Source of the DNA: CAZQSL01 sp964595945
Lineage (GTDB): Bacteria > UBP15 > UBA6099 > JAJRTR01
Length of the DNA stretch: 8,357 bases
Direction of reading: 5' to 3'
Assembly: GCA_964595945.1 (NCBI GenBank)
Contig: CAZQSL010000142.1
Location: 1-8,357 of the forward strand
Part shown: one piece after another, positions 1 to 6,093 of the stretch
Layout: every line of letters begins with the position of its first letter
Position numbering within the stretch: position 1 is the first letter of the stretch
Program-made: the position numbers and the translations under genes
The notes under the pieces: generated by a model
What the model was told of the DNA's origin: nothing
Database searches by the model: none
Seen by the model: only the letters and a program-made list of their open reading frames with translations

Positions 1-6
1 GATTCT

Positions 7-100
7 CTGGAGTATAGCATATAAAGTTTTTCGGTAGAGGTTTGGAGACCCCATTATTTCAAAAAGGGGGTCTCCATGCTCTTATCGTGAACGCTTACAA
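7..100 (+). repeat. Hairpin repeat element, left copy (decayed stem)
   Basis: This 94-bp element matches the reverse complement of 4071-4164 with 3 mismatches by hand alignment. Read on the plus strand it has an AGTTTTTCGG box (25-34), AGAGG (36-40), a hairpin (44-75, arms GGAGACCCC and GGGGTCTCC), a 10-nt spacer, and the box CGTGAACGCTTAC (86-98). Two of the three mismatches fall in the hairpin (positions 53 and 56) and break pairs, so this copy looks decayed relative to the right one. It lies just beyond the 3' end of the leftward cyclic-nucleotide/GAF gene. No protein is supported here; the translations across it are repeat sequence. I do not recognise the family by name. Confidence 0.9.
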
Positions 101-131
101 GAGATTTTTAAAGATCAGGTGCGCGGGGAAA

Positions 132-1085
132 TCAGAAAGCGAGATATTTGCGGTCGAACTGTTCGCGTGCGTCGCGGTCTTTGTGGTAGAAGGCGGATTC
201 GATGGCGGCTGCGGCCTGGGAGGCAACGGCGCCGATGAGGTTGATGTTGGCGTTGTCGAAGGGTTCGCCGTCGGTGCGGTCGATGAGGATGATGGCGCCG
301 AATGGGAGGTCGCGGCGTGTGAGTGGGACTACGAGCATGCGGTCGGACTCGAATCCGAAGCGTTCGACGGCGGCGTATTCGGGGTTGGTGGTGAAGTCGT
401 GGATGGAGAGGATTTCGTTGCGTGTGAGTGACTGTGCGATGATGCCGGAGTCGGATTTGATTTTGAGTCCGTTGAGGTGTGATGTGTCGTCGTCACTGAC
501 GGTGCAGACGTTTTCGAGTTTGTTGGAAAATTCGTTGAGCGCGAAGGCCATGGCGATGCGGACTTTGCAGGCGTTGATGGTGGGTTTGAGGATGCCAGCG
601 AGGAGGTCTTCGAGGGGCGGGGCGGTGGAGATGATTTTGCCGACTTCGTAGAGGACGATGAGTTCTTCGTTGGTACGGCGGAGTCGTGCGGAGACGACGT
701 TGACGAAAGAGATGAAGAGGCGGATGGCGGCTTTGGGGTAGGAGCGGAGGAGTTTGAGGAAGTCGGAGCGTGTGATTTTGAGAATAGTGGAGTCGATTTC
801 GGCGCGTGCGGAGGCGGAGCGTGTGGAGCCTTCTATGAGGCTCATTTCGCCGAGGAATGTGCCGGCTTCGAGGAGTGCGAGTGATTTTTCGGTGCCGGCT
901 TCGGAGTCGATGACCTTGAAGATGCGGATGGAGCCGGACTTGATGATGTAGAGCGAGTCGCCGGGCTCGCCGTCGTTGAAGAGTATGTCGCCGGCGGTGA
1001 GTGTGAGAGTTTGTATGATGGGGAGGAAGTTTTCGAGTTCCTCGGGTGAAAAATCTTTGAAAAGTGCGATATCAGAGAGGTCCAT
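132..1085 (-). CDS. Cyclic-nucleotide-binding domain plus GAF domain sensor protein
   Basis: The protein is 317 aa, counting from the ATG at 1085. That start follows a GGAG site by 9 nt and lies 4 nt beyond the stop of the pilT-type gene, so the two are probably translationally coupled; the in-frame TTG at 1100 is less likely. Residues 8-125 form a CRP/FNR-type cyclic-nucleotide-binding domain with a phosphate-binding cassette at 77-95: Gly79-Glu80 and Arg89-Ser90 correspond to the residues that contact cyclic nucleotide in the family. Residues 150-303 look like a GAF domain (LEDLL...GIIAQSLTR...VVPL...FGAIILID...ASQAAAAIESA). There is no helix-turn-helix, GGDEF, kinase or membrane segment, so it is likely a cytosolic ligand sensor acting through protein contacts. 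A role in regulating the upstream pilus ATPase is inferred from the operon only. The ligand (cAMP, cGMP or neither) cannot be told. Confidence 0.88.
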   Translation of the reverse strand: MDLSDIALFKDFSPEELENFLPIIQTLTLTAGDILFNDGEPGDSLYIIKSGSIRIFKVIDSEAGTEKSLALLEAGTFLGEMSLIEGSTRSASARAEIDSTILKITRSDFLKLLRSYPKAAIRLFISFVNVVSARLRRTNEELIVLYEVGKIISTAPPLEDLLAGILKPTINACKVRIAMAFALNEFSNKLENVCTVSDDDTSHLNGLKIKSDSGIIAQSLTRNEILSIHDFTTNPEYAAVERFGFESDRMLVVPLTRRDLPFGAIILIDRTDGEPFDNANINLIGAVASQAAAAIESAFYHKDRDAREQFDRKYLAF

Positions 1086-1089
1086 GTGT

Positions 1090-2145
1090 TTATTCTCCAA
1101 TAGCTTTAGTCATGGCTTCGGGATTGGTGGATCGGGAGATGGCGTCGTCTTTGCTGATGATGCCTTTTTTGTAGAAAAAGAGGAGGGAGTCGTCCATGGA
1201 GATCATGCCGAGGTCGGCGCCGGCATGGATGGCTTCGCTGATGCGGTGTATCTGTCCTTCGCGGATGAGCTTGGAGATGGCGGGGGTGACGACCATGATT
1301 TCGCGTGCGGCGATGCGCGCGGGACGGTCGCGGCGGGGGATGAGCTGCTGTGAGATGACGCCGCGGAGCGTGACCGAGAGCTGGTAGCGGACCTGCTGCT
1401 GCTGGTAGGAGGGGAAGACTTCGACGATGCGGCCGATGGACTGTGCGGCATTGACGGTGTGAAGTGTGGCGAGGACGAGGGGACCGGTTTCGGCGATGGT
1501 GACGGCGGCCATCATGGTTTCGAGGTCGCGCATTTCGCCGACGAGGAGCACGTCGGGGTCTTCGCGGAGGACCGATCGGAGCGCGTTGCCGAAGGAATTG
1601 GTGTGGGTGCCGACGGCGCGCTGGTGGACGATGGATTTTTTATTTTCGAACATGAATTCGATGGGGTCTTCGACCGTGATGATGTGAGCGGCGCGTTCGG
1701 TGTTGATGAGGTCGAGCATGGCTGCGAGAGATGTGGACTTGCCGCTGGCGGTAGGGCCGGTGACGAGGACGAGGCCGCTGCGCAGTCGCGCGAGGTTGTA
1801 GCCGACGGGCGGCATCATGATCTGTTTCATGTCGGGGGGCGCGGTGGGTATTACCCTGAATGTGGCCGCGAGACCGTAATTATCGAAAAAAGCGTTGATG
1901 CGGAAGCGGCCATTGACTATGCTGTATGCGAAGTCGAGTTCTTTTTCATTGGCGAGACGGTGTTTCTGCTCGTCGGTCATGATGGAAAAGATAAGGCGTT
2001 TCGAGAGGTCCCACGTGAGGGCTTCGGTATCTGGGAGAGGGACGATCTGCCCGTTGATCCTGACGAGAGGCGGCATGTTGTAGGAGAAGTGGAGGTCGGA
2101 CGCGCCTGATGCGACCGCTTTCTGGAGGATGTCGTTCATGTCCAC
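1090..2145 (-). CDS. pilT: Type IV pilus retraction ATPase (PilT family)
   Basis: The protein is 351 aa, the usual PilT length, and would be a cytoplasmic hexameric motor that depolymerises type IV pili. Visible landmarks are the N-terminal 'ASDLHF' block (14-20), the Walker A motif GPTASGKST (130-138), the Asp box IITVEDPIEF (155-164), the Walker B region VLLVGEMRDLET (199-210) with Glu204, the His box TLHT (227-230) with His229, and AISKLIRE (289-296), matching the AIRNLIRE motif that marks retraction ATPases rather than PilB. The start chosen is GTG at 2145, 11 nt after an AGGA; the ATG at 2139 is further away. It heads a leftward unit with the cyclic-nucleotide/GAF gene. One oddity is Pro222 in TGPLV, where the family usually has His (TGHLV). 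A PilU-like paralogue is possible, since no other pilus genes are in view. Confidence 0.92.
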   Translation of the reverse strand: MDMNDILQKAVASGASDLHFSYNMPPLVRINGQIVPLPDTEALTWDLSKRLIFSIMTDEQKHRLANEKELDFAYSIVNGRFRINAFFDNYGLAATFRVIPTAPPDMKQIMMPPVGYNLARLRSGLVLVTGPTASGKSTSLAAMLDLINTERAAHIITVEDPIEFMFENKKSIVHQRAVGTHTNSFGNALRSVLREDPDVLLVGEMRDLETMMAAVTIAETGPLVLATLHTVNAAQSIGRIVEVFPSYQQQQVRYQLSVTLRGVISQQLIPRRDRPARIAAREIMVVTPAISKLIREGQIHRISEAIHAGADLGMISMDDSLLFFYKKGIISKDDAISRSTNPEAMTKAIGE

Positions 2146-2185
2146 GGTTGTGAGGTTCCTTAAGGAATGTTTTCGGCTCTGCTTA

Positions 2186-2213
2186 TTGCAGTCGGCCTTT
2201 TGTGTGTTAAAAT
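2186..2213 (+). promoter_or_regulatory. Candidate promoter for the fliN unit
   Basis: TTGCAG (2186-2191) is followed after 16 nt by TAAAAT (2208-2213). The -10 is good (5 of 6) and the -35 is weak. It would place transcription start about 105 nt upstream of the fliN ATG. A flagellar-type sigma28 or sigma54 promoter was not evident by eye. Confidence 0.3.
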
Positions 2214-2223
2214 AACTTTACTA

Positions 2224-2252
2224 ATTATGTACCTCGAACTAAAATGGTACAA
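2224..2252 (-). promoter_or_regulatory. Candidate promoter for the pilT unit
   Basis: On the minus strand TTGTAC (2252-2247) is followed after 17 nt by CATAAT (2229-2224). The -10 matches TATAAT at 5 of 6 positions and the -35 matches TTGACA at only 3 of 6. The predicted start would leave about 70 nt of leader before the GTG at 2145. Spacing and position suit it, but the region is AT-rich and alternatives exist. Confidence 0.35.
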
Positions 2253-2325
2253 CTATCATACTTAATCATTTGGAAATACCGCAAGACCCAATTGCCAAAT
2301 AGCAGATTTCAGGAGGGAACCAAAC

Positions 2326-2862
2326 ATGAGTGATCCGACCCTCGATCAGTCAGAAATAGACGCACTGCTTGCCGATGTAGGCGGAGCGATAGACGGCGGC
2401 TCGACCGACGCGGGAGCGATGGACGGCGGCATAGACGACATCCTGTCATCCATGGGCGGAGCCGATGCCGGCATGGCGCCAATGGGCGACGATCTCGCCG
2501 CCATGATCGACGCGCAGCCGCTCGAAGACCCTGCCCCGGCCGCAAAACCGGCCGCTGCGCCAAAAGAATCTCACGCTGACGATGTCACTCTCGAATTTTC
2601 GAAAAAGAACATCGAAGTACTCCTCGACGTGCCGCTGCAAGTAGTCGTGGAACTCGGCCGCTCGGATATGCCGATCCAGAAAGTGCTCGAACTCGGCCCC
2701 GGCTCGATCGTCGAGCTCAACAGGATGTCCGGCGAACCGATCAATATCCTCGTCAACGGCAAGCTCGTCGCACGTGGCGAAGTCGTAGTTGTAGATGAAA
2801 ACTTCGGCGTCCGCATCACCAGCATAATCAGCCCGATGGAAAGACTCTCGCAGCTGAACTGA
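2326..2862 (+). CDS. fliN: FliN-like motor switch / SpoA-domain protein
   Basis: The protein is 178 aa, with an AGGAGG site at 2311-2316 placed 9 nt before the ATG. The C-terminal half (95-172) is a SpoA (FliN/FliM C-terminal) domain, with LLDVPLQVVVELGR, KVLELGPGSIVELN and a GEPINILVNGKLVARGEV core ending in a FGVRIT strand. In flagellated bacteria FliN forms the base of the C-ring, controlling torque and rotation direction; related proteins serve type III secretion. The protein is longer than a minimal FliN because residues 1-95 are a low-complexity Asp/Gly/Ala-rich extension. That extension contains SEIDALLADV (9-18), resembling the N-terminal peptide by which FliM or FliY binds CheY-P, and a similar GIDDILSSM (35-43). 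It is followed by the parvulin lipoprotein gene after a 70-nt gap. No other flagellar gene is in the window. Confidence 0.9.
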   Translation: MSDPTLDQSEIDALLADVGGAIDGGSTDAGAMDGGIDDILSSMGGADAGMAPMGDDLAAMIDAQPLEDPAPAAKPAAAPKESHADDVTLEFSKKNIEVLLDVPLQVVVELGRSDMPIQKVLELGPGSIVELNRMSGEPINILVNGKLVARGEVVVVDENFGVRITSIISPMERLSQLN

Positions 2863-2886
2863 TGCCCTCCCGTAGTTGATACATTG

Positions 2887-2905
2887 CGCCCCCTGTCGCG
2901 GGGCG
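2887..2905 (+). other. Intercistronic GC hairpin between fliN and the PPIase gene
   Basis: CGCCCC (2887-2892) pairs with GGGGCG (2900-2905) across a 7-nt loop, 25 nt after the fliN stop and 27 nt before the next ATG. No T-run follows directly (ATTTTTC begins 6 nt later). It may be an attenuator or an mRNA-stability hairpin rather than a full terminator. The two genes could still be co-transcribed. Confidence 0.45.
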
Positions 2906-2932
2906 TACCCATTTTTCTGGAGGCTATATTTA

Positions 2933-3919
2933 ATGTTGTCCGTAAAAACCACCCTCAAACTCGCCACACTGCTCGTCGCGATGGTATCCGTAACAGCCGG
3001 ATGCGCTGGCGTCAAACCCGGCGCAAAGGTCGATAAAAAACAGGCCATCGTCGAATTCAAGGGCGGCGCCATGACTACACAAGATGTCGACGCAGCTCTC
3101 AAAAGCGTCGGCGAAGCCGAAAAAGCACAGCTCACTTCACCCGAAATGATCGACAAACTCGTCAACGAGCTCGGCGAAAGATTCCTCCTCGCACAGGCCG
3201 CCCGCGAATCAGGCCTCGACAAAGACCCCGAAGTCGCCGCCAGAATCCGCCTCCAGGACAGCTATTTCCTCGGCCAGGCCTACATCGACAAGAAGATCAA
3301 GGAAGAAATCGACAAAATCAAGATCACGGACGCCGAAATCTCTGAGTACTACAATACCCACCAGGGCGAATTCGACAAAAGCCAGGTGCGCGCCAGCCAC
3401 ATCATACTCCTCACCCAGGGCAAATCCCCCGCAGACCAGAAAGCCGCCGAAGACAAAATCGCAAAAATCTACACCGAAATCAAAGCCAACCCCGCAAGCT
3501 TCGGCGAACTCGCCAAAAAATATTCCGACGACTCCTCTGCCGCACAGGGCGGCGACCTCGGATTTTTCACACACGGCCGCATGGTTCCAGAATTCGAAAA
3601 AGTCGCATTCTCTCTCAAAAAAGGCGAAATCAGCACTCCCTTCAAGACCCAGTACGGCTGGCACATCGTCCTCGTAACCGAAAAAACCGAAACCGGCATG
3701 CAGCCACTCGCCGAAGTGAAAAACCTGGTCTCCGAAAAACTCAAAAACGAAAAATCGGTCAAAACCTATCAGGACACTTACAAGAAAATCGTCGATGGCC
3801 TCAAAAAGGAATACGATTACAAAGTCGACAAGAGCAAGATGAAAGACATCAACCCTAAATCACAGGACGAAAAAGGCGCGGCGCCCATCCCCGCGCCTGC
3901 ACCCGCACCCGGCAAATAA
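2933..3919 (+). CDS. Parvulin-type peptidyl-prolyl isomerase lipoprotein (PrsA/SurA-like)
   Basis: The protein is 328 aa from the ATG at 2933, which follows TGGAGG (2918-2923) by 9 nt. The in-frame upstream codon near 2876 overlaps the intercistronic hairpin and would disrupt the signal peptide. Residues 1-23 are a lipoprotein signal with the candidate acylated Cys24 in VTAGC; threonine at -3 makes the lipobox atypical. Residues 35-150 resemble the helical SurA/PrsA N-terminal chaperone region. Residues 151-250 are a rotamase (parvulin) domain: VRASHIIL, LAKKYSDD, GGDLGFFTHGRMVPEFEKVAF and YGWHIVLV. A charged tail ends in a Pro/Ala-rich stretch (317-328). It probably folds exported or outer-membrane proteins at the periplasmic face. 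It ends the fliN unit, followed by a strong terminator. A link to pilus or flagellar assembly is inference from position only. Confidence 0.92.
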   Translation: MLSVKTTLKLATLLVAMVSVTAGCAGVKPGAKVDKKQAIVEFKGGAMTTQDVDAALKSVGEAEKAQLTSPEMIDKLVNELGERFLLAQAARESGLDKDPEVAARIRLQDSYFLGQAYIDKKIKEEIDKIKITDAEISEYYNTHQGEFDKSQVRASHIILLTQGKSPADQKAAEDKIAKIYTEIKANPASFGELAKKYSDDSSAAQGGDLGFFTHGRMVPEFEKVAFSLKKGEISTPFKTQYGWHIVLVTEKTETGMQPLAEVKNLVSEKLKNEKSVKTYQDTYKKIVDGLKKEYDYKVDKSKMKDINPKSQDEKGAAPIPAPAPAPGK

Positions 3920-3952
3920 TCCCTTTCTGCCTGCACGTCCACAACACACCAC

Positions 3953-3981
3953 AAAGCGCGGCACACCAGCCGCGCTTTTTT
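3953..3981 (+). terminator. Rho-independent terminator of the fliN-PPIase unit
   Basis: A 10-bp perfect stem (AAAGCGCGGC with GCCGCGCTTT) with loop ACACCA runs into six T residues (3976-3981). It lies 34 nt after the lipoprotein stop codon. Confidence 0.88.
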
Positions 3982-4070
3982 ATACGGACTACTTATTAGA
4001 GTTTACCCATGTGGTGCAGGTGTTTCCAAGCACCAAAGTTTGAAATCACGTTATTGCCAAGTTACGGATT

Positions 4071-4164
4071 TTGTAAGCGTTCACGACAAGAGCATGGAGA
4101 CCCCCTTTTTGAAAAAAGGGGGTCTCCAAACCTCTACCGAAAAACTTTATATGCTATACTCCAG
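4071..4164 (-). repeat. Hairpin repeat element, right copy (intact stem)
   Basis: This is the inverted counterpart of 7-100, with 3 differences in 94 bp. Its core (4096-4127) is a perfect 15-bp stem, GGAGACCCCCTTTTT with its complement, around a 2-nt loop; one further T-A pair extends it. The CGTGAACGCTTAC box (minus strand) sits 10 nt from the stem at 4073-4085, and the AGAGG and AGTTTTTCGG boxes lie on the other side. It follows the terminator of the lipoprotein gene. Together with the left copy it encloses about 4 kb containing two complete divergent units. Confidence 0.92.
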
Positions 4165-4215
4165 CCATTTTTTACGGGTTACAGGTGGCATATCAGCCGC
4201 CTGTAACCCGTAAAA
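4165..4215. repeat. Small palindromic insert flanked by CCAG
   Basis: A 20-bp stem (4170-4189 with 4196-4215; one G-T wobble) closes over the 6-nt loop ATATCA. The 51-bp unit is flanked by CCAG at 4161-4164 and again at 4216-4219. The corresponding site of the left repeat copy (1-14, read on the minus strand) has a single CCAG followed directly by AGAAT, which is what follows the second CCAG here. This fits insertion of a miniature palindromic element with a 4-bp target duplication. The stem does not resemble the neighbouring hairpins. Confidence 0.7.
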
Positions 4216-4239
4216 CCAGAGAATACTCCAAACATAGGG

Positions 4240-4319
4240 AGTTTTTTGGAGAGGTGCGGAGAACCTTTTTTGCAAAAAAGGTTCTCCGCGGGTATTCCGT
4301 GAACGGTTACCGGATTTTT
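4240..4319 (+). repeat. Diverged third member of the hairpin repeat family
   Basis: It keeps the layout of 7-100 in the same orientation: AGTTTTTTGG (4240-4249), AGAGG (4250-4254), 3 nt, GGAGA stem TCTCC (4258-4287), 10 nt, CGTGAACGGTTAC (4298-4310), then GATTTTT. The stem sequence differs on both sides in step, AACC with GGTT in place of ACCCC with GGGGT. With flanking bases, 4256-4289 is a perfect 34-bp self-complementary palindrome. Conserved boxes and spacing with compensatory stem changes indicate selection on, or copying of, a structure. Confidence 0.82.
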
Positions 4320-4406
4320 ATACTGAATTTCAATAGAAATTTCCCATCCATTGTTATTGGAGTCTCCAGGGGATAAACTCTGCTCTATTGAAAACATATT
4401 AGTATC

Positions 4407-4424
4407 ATCCGTGTTAATCCGTGT
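4407..4424. repeat. Tandem ATCCGTGT motif
   Basis: ATCCGTGT occurs at 4407-4414 and 4417-4424. I recall the phrase 'ATCCGTGTTAATCCGTGT' as a recurrent intergenic sequence in various bacterial genomes, but I cannot verify that here. The remaining gene-free stretch (4320-4569) holds a 10-bp inverted repeat, TTTCAATAGA (4328-4337) with TCTATTGAAA (4384-4393), and no gene I can support. Confidence 0.4.
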
Positions 4425-4569
4425 CAGAAAGTCTTTATTGTTTTCCGATGCTACGCCGGATCATCTTGACAGACCATAACCATTCAGAAGGAAATTCAAT
4501 TGATATTTCGCATATTTGAAATTCCCTGCGAAGCAAACTATTTCGAGAAAAAAGATCAGCATAAGGCCC

Positions 4570-5883
4570 TTACTCGGACAACATGCCGTCAAGGGAAAAC
4601 AGCCACCGCGGGCTTTTGCGATTGACTGTCGTCTTGATCTTGTGATCTATCGTGATGGAGACCGGGCGGTATGACTCATCGAGCACCGTCACGCGTTTGA
4701 TGCCGAGCACCGTGATAGTGTTATTGGAGTTTTCGTCGATCAGGGCGGCGCCCACGGCCTCGATGTCTGCAAGTGACGGCCGGCGACCGGCAAAGACGGC
4801 GGACCTGGTCCAGCCGCTACCGTCTATTGCGACATCTGGATTGCCCCCGGAGGAGCGCCGGAGCATGGGATCACCCTTCAGACGGACGATGGTTTCGCCA
4901 CTTGGCAACGCGGGAAATTTCAGATTCACGTCGACATAAACATAATCGCGCGGATCATATCCCTTGCGGATGTCAGTGAGCGGTGCGCCTGAGGAAAGGA
5001 TTTTGTCTTCCTTGACGAGTTCCTGCGCCATGATGCGATATATCCAGGGATTGGCATCGAGGACGATTTCGCGCACGTCATCGCCGAGGGGCGCGATTAT
5101 GTCAGGGACCGGGGAAAACCTGAATTTCCCGTTCCCCCTCGTGTCGAAAACATTGTTGACCGTTGCGTTGTACAGGATGGGACGGCTGCCGGAGTGAGAG
5201 CCGTCAAAAGGCAGAAACTTGTGCTTGTAGGTCTGGAAAATTTCACGGGCCATGGAGCCGTCGGGAGACGTGGAGACCGCGATGGCCAACTCGCAATCAA
5301 TAGTGCGGCCATATCGTGCGAAGAGAGCGGCAGTCGGTGTGCCGCCATCTTCATTGGTCCAGACAAAGGAATAGGCATAATCGGCGGAAGCCTGCTCATG
5401 GCGCGCGACCTCGGCCCATAGCAGCAGCGGAGTGTCGGAAATATCGTTGTAATCATGGCCATACATGACCGGTGAATGAGAATATGCCTGATACCGCGAA
5501 TCGCCGGCATACACGGGTTCGACCGTGACCGTCGCGATCTCGACAGTCCCCATCGACCGGCTGACTCCCGAAATACCTACCGTGACATTATGGTCTCCGG
5601 CTTCGATCCGATCACTCAGCACCTGATAGAGAAACGGGGCCATACCTCCGAAAACGACGATGTTGCCCGCGAGTCGGCCATCGACCATTACATCGAGCAC
5701 GGGCGCCGGGTGCGGCATCGACCATTCATATTCCGGAGTGAACGCCTCGACACTGATGACTGCCATGCCTGCCTCATCCATGCTGAATGAATGCCGCCTC
5801 GCGTCAGACCACGCCGGCAGAGATGCCATTGTAATCATGGCCACACACAGCGTCATTGCACTCCACGCACGCGCGTATACCAT
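4570..5883 (-). CDS. Secreted protein of unknown function
   Basis: The protein is 437 aa. The ATG at 5883 follows a GGGGGAG site by 5 nt. Residues 1-26 are a Sec signal peptide: a basic start (Arg5), a hydrophobic core of about 17 residues, and likely cleavage near AWS-DA (25-28). No later membrane segment is visible, so it is probably periplasmic or extracellular. I do not recognise a named domain. The most distinctive stretch is HSPVMYG (136-142), DTPLLLWAE (150-158) and WTNEDGGTPTAALFARYG (175-192), followed by RTID. I recall similar 'EDGGT...GRTTDIE' blocks in uncharacterised secreted proteins, but cannot confirm it. The N-terminal region (30-125) is rich in beta-strand-like segments. It appears monocistronic and divergent from the TPR lipoprotein gene. 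No clear terminator follows; an AT-rich imperfect inverted repeat lies at about 4490-4525. Function remains unassigned. Confidence 0.85.
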   Translation of the reverse strand: MVYARAWSAMTLCVAMITMASLPAWSDARRHSFSMDEAGMAVISVEAFTPEYEWSMPHPAPVLDVMVDGRLAGNIVVFGGMAPFLYQVLSDRIEAGDHNVTVGISGVSRSMGTVEIATVTVEPVYAGDSRYQAYSHSPVMYGHDYNDISDTPLLLWAEVARHEQASADYAYSFVWTNEDGGTPTAALFARYGRTIDCELAIAVSTSPDGSMAREIFQTYKHKFLPFDGSHSGSRPILYNATVNNVFDTRGNGKFRFSPVPDIIAPLGDDVREIVLDANPWIYRIMAQELVKEDKILSSGAPLTDIRKGYDPRDYVYVDVNLKFPALPSGETIVRLKGDPMLRRSSGGNPDVAIDGSGWTRSAVFAGRRPSLADIEAVGAALIDENSNNTITVLGIKRVTVLDESYRPVSITIDHKIKTTVNRKSPRWLFSLDGMLSE

Positions 5884-5966
5884 ATAAGCTCCCCCTATCC
5901 CGCTTCATTTCGATAGCCCGTCGCACCGGACACACTTATGCCGCGCGGCCCCGAATCTCCGCTATT

Positions 5967-5972
5967 ATTATA
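5967..5972 (-). promoter_or_regulatory. Candidate -10 box for the secreted-protein gene
   Basis: The minus strand reads TATAAT at 5972-5967, a perfect -10, about 85 nt before the ATG at 5883. An A8 tract lies just upstream of it on that strand. No good -35 was found 16-18 nt away, so this rests on the -10 and its position. Confidence 0.35.
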
Positions 5973-6093
5973 CCGCAACTTTTTTTTATGACGATAAGAG
6001 AAATCTTTGAAAAGGTGTATAATGATTACATACAACTGAAATGCATCGAGCCATCATTGCATCGAAAATGGGTTGGCGCGTGAAAAACGTGTT

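Noticed and set aside
44..75. Repeat hairpin as the terminator of the CNB-GAF gene
   Set aside because: The stem is strong but no T-run follows on the minus strand (AAACCTC follows), and the stem in this copy carries mismatches.
1459..2109. Long plus-strand ORF (216 codons) antisense to pilT
   Set aside because: It is the antisense shadow of a clearly homologous PilT gene, with Gly/Asp/Glu-rich composition caused by codon bias.
2446..3222. Minus-strand ORF (258 codons) across fliN and the PPIase start
   Set aside because: It overlaps two well-supported genes and crosses their intergenic hairpin; the composition is typical of a shadow.
4009..4397. Short ORFs on both strands over the repeat region
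   Set aside because: Their translations are entirely palindromic repeat sequence, with no ribosome sites and no protein-like conservation.
1..4569. CRISPR array
   Set aside because: There are only three related elements, in both orientations, separated by kilobases of genes; no regular repeat-spacer pattern and no cas gene.
6018..6023. TATAAT on the plus strand as a second promoter of the TPR gene
   Set aside because: No -35 at 16-18 nt was found, and the TTGACA/TAAAAT pair downstream is far better placed.
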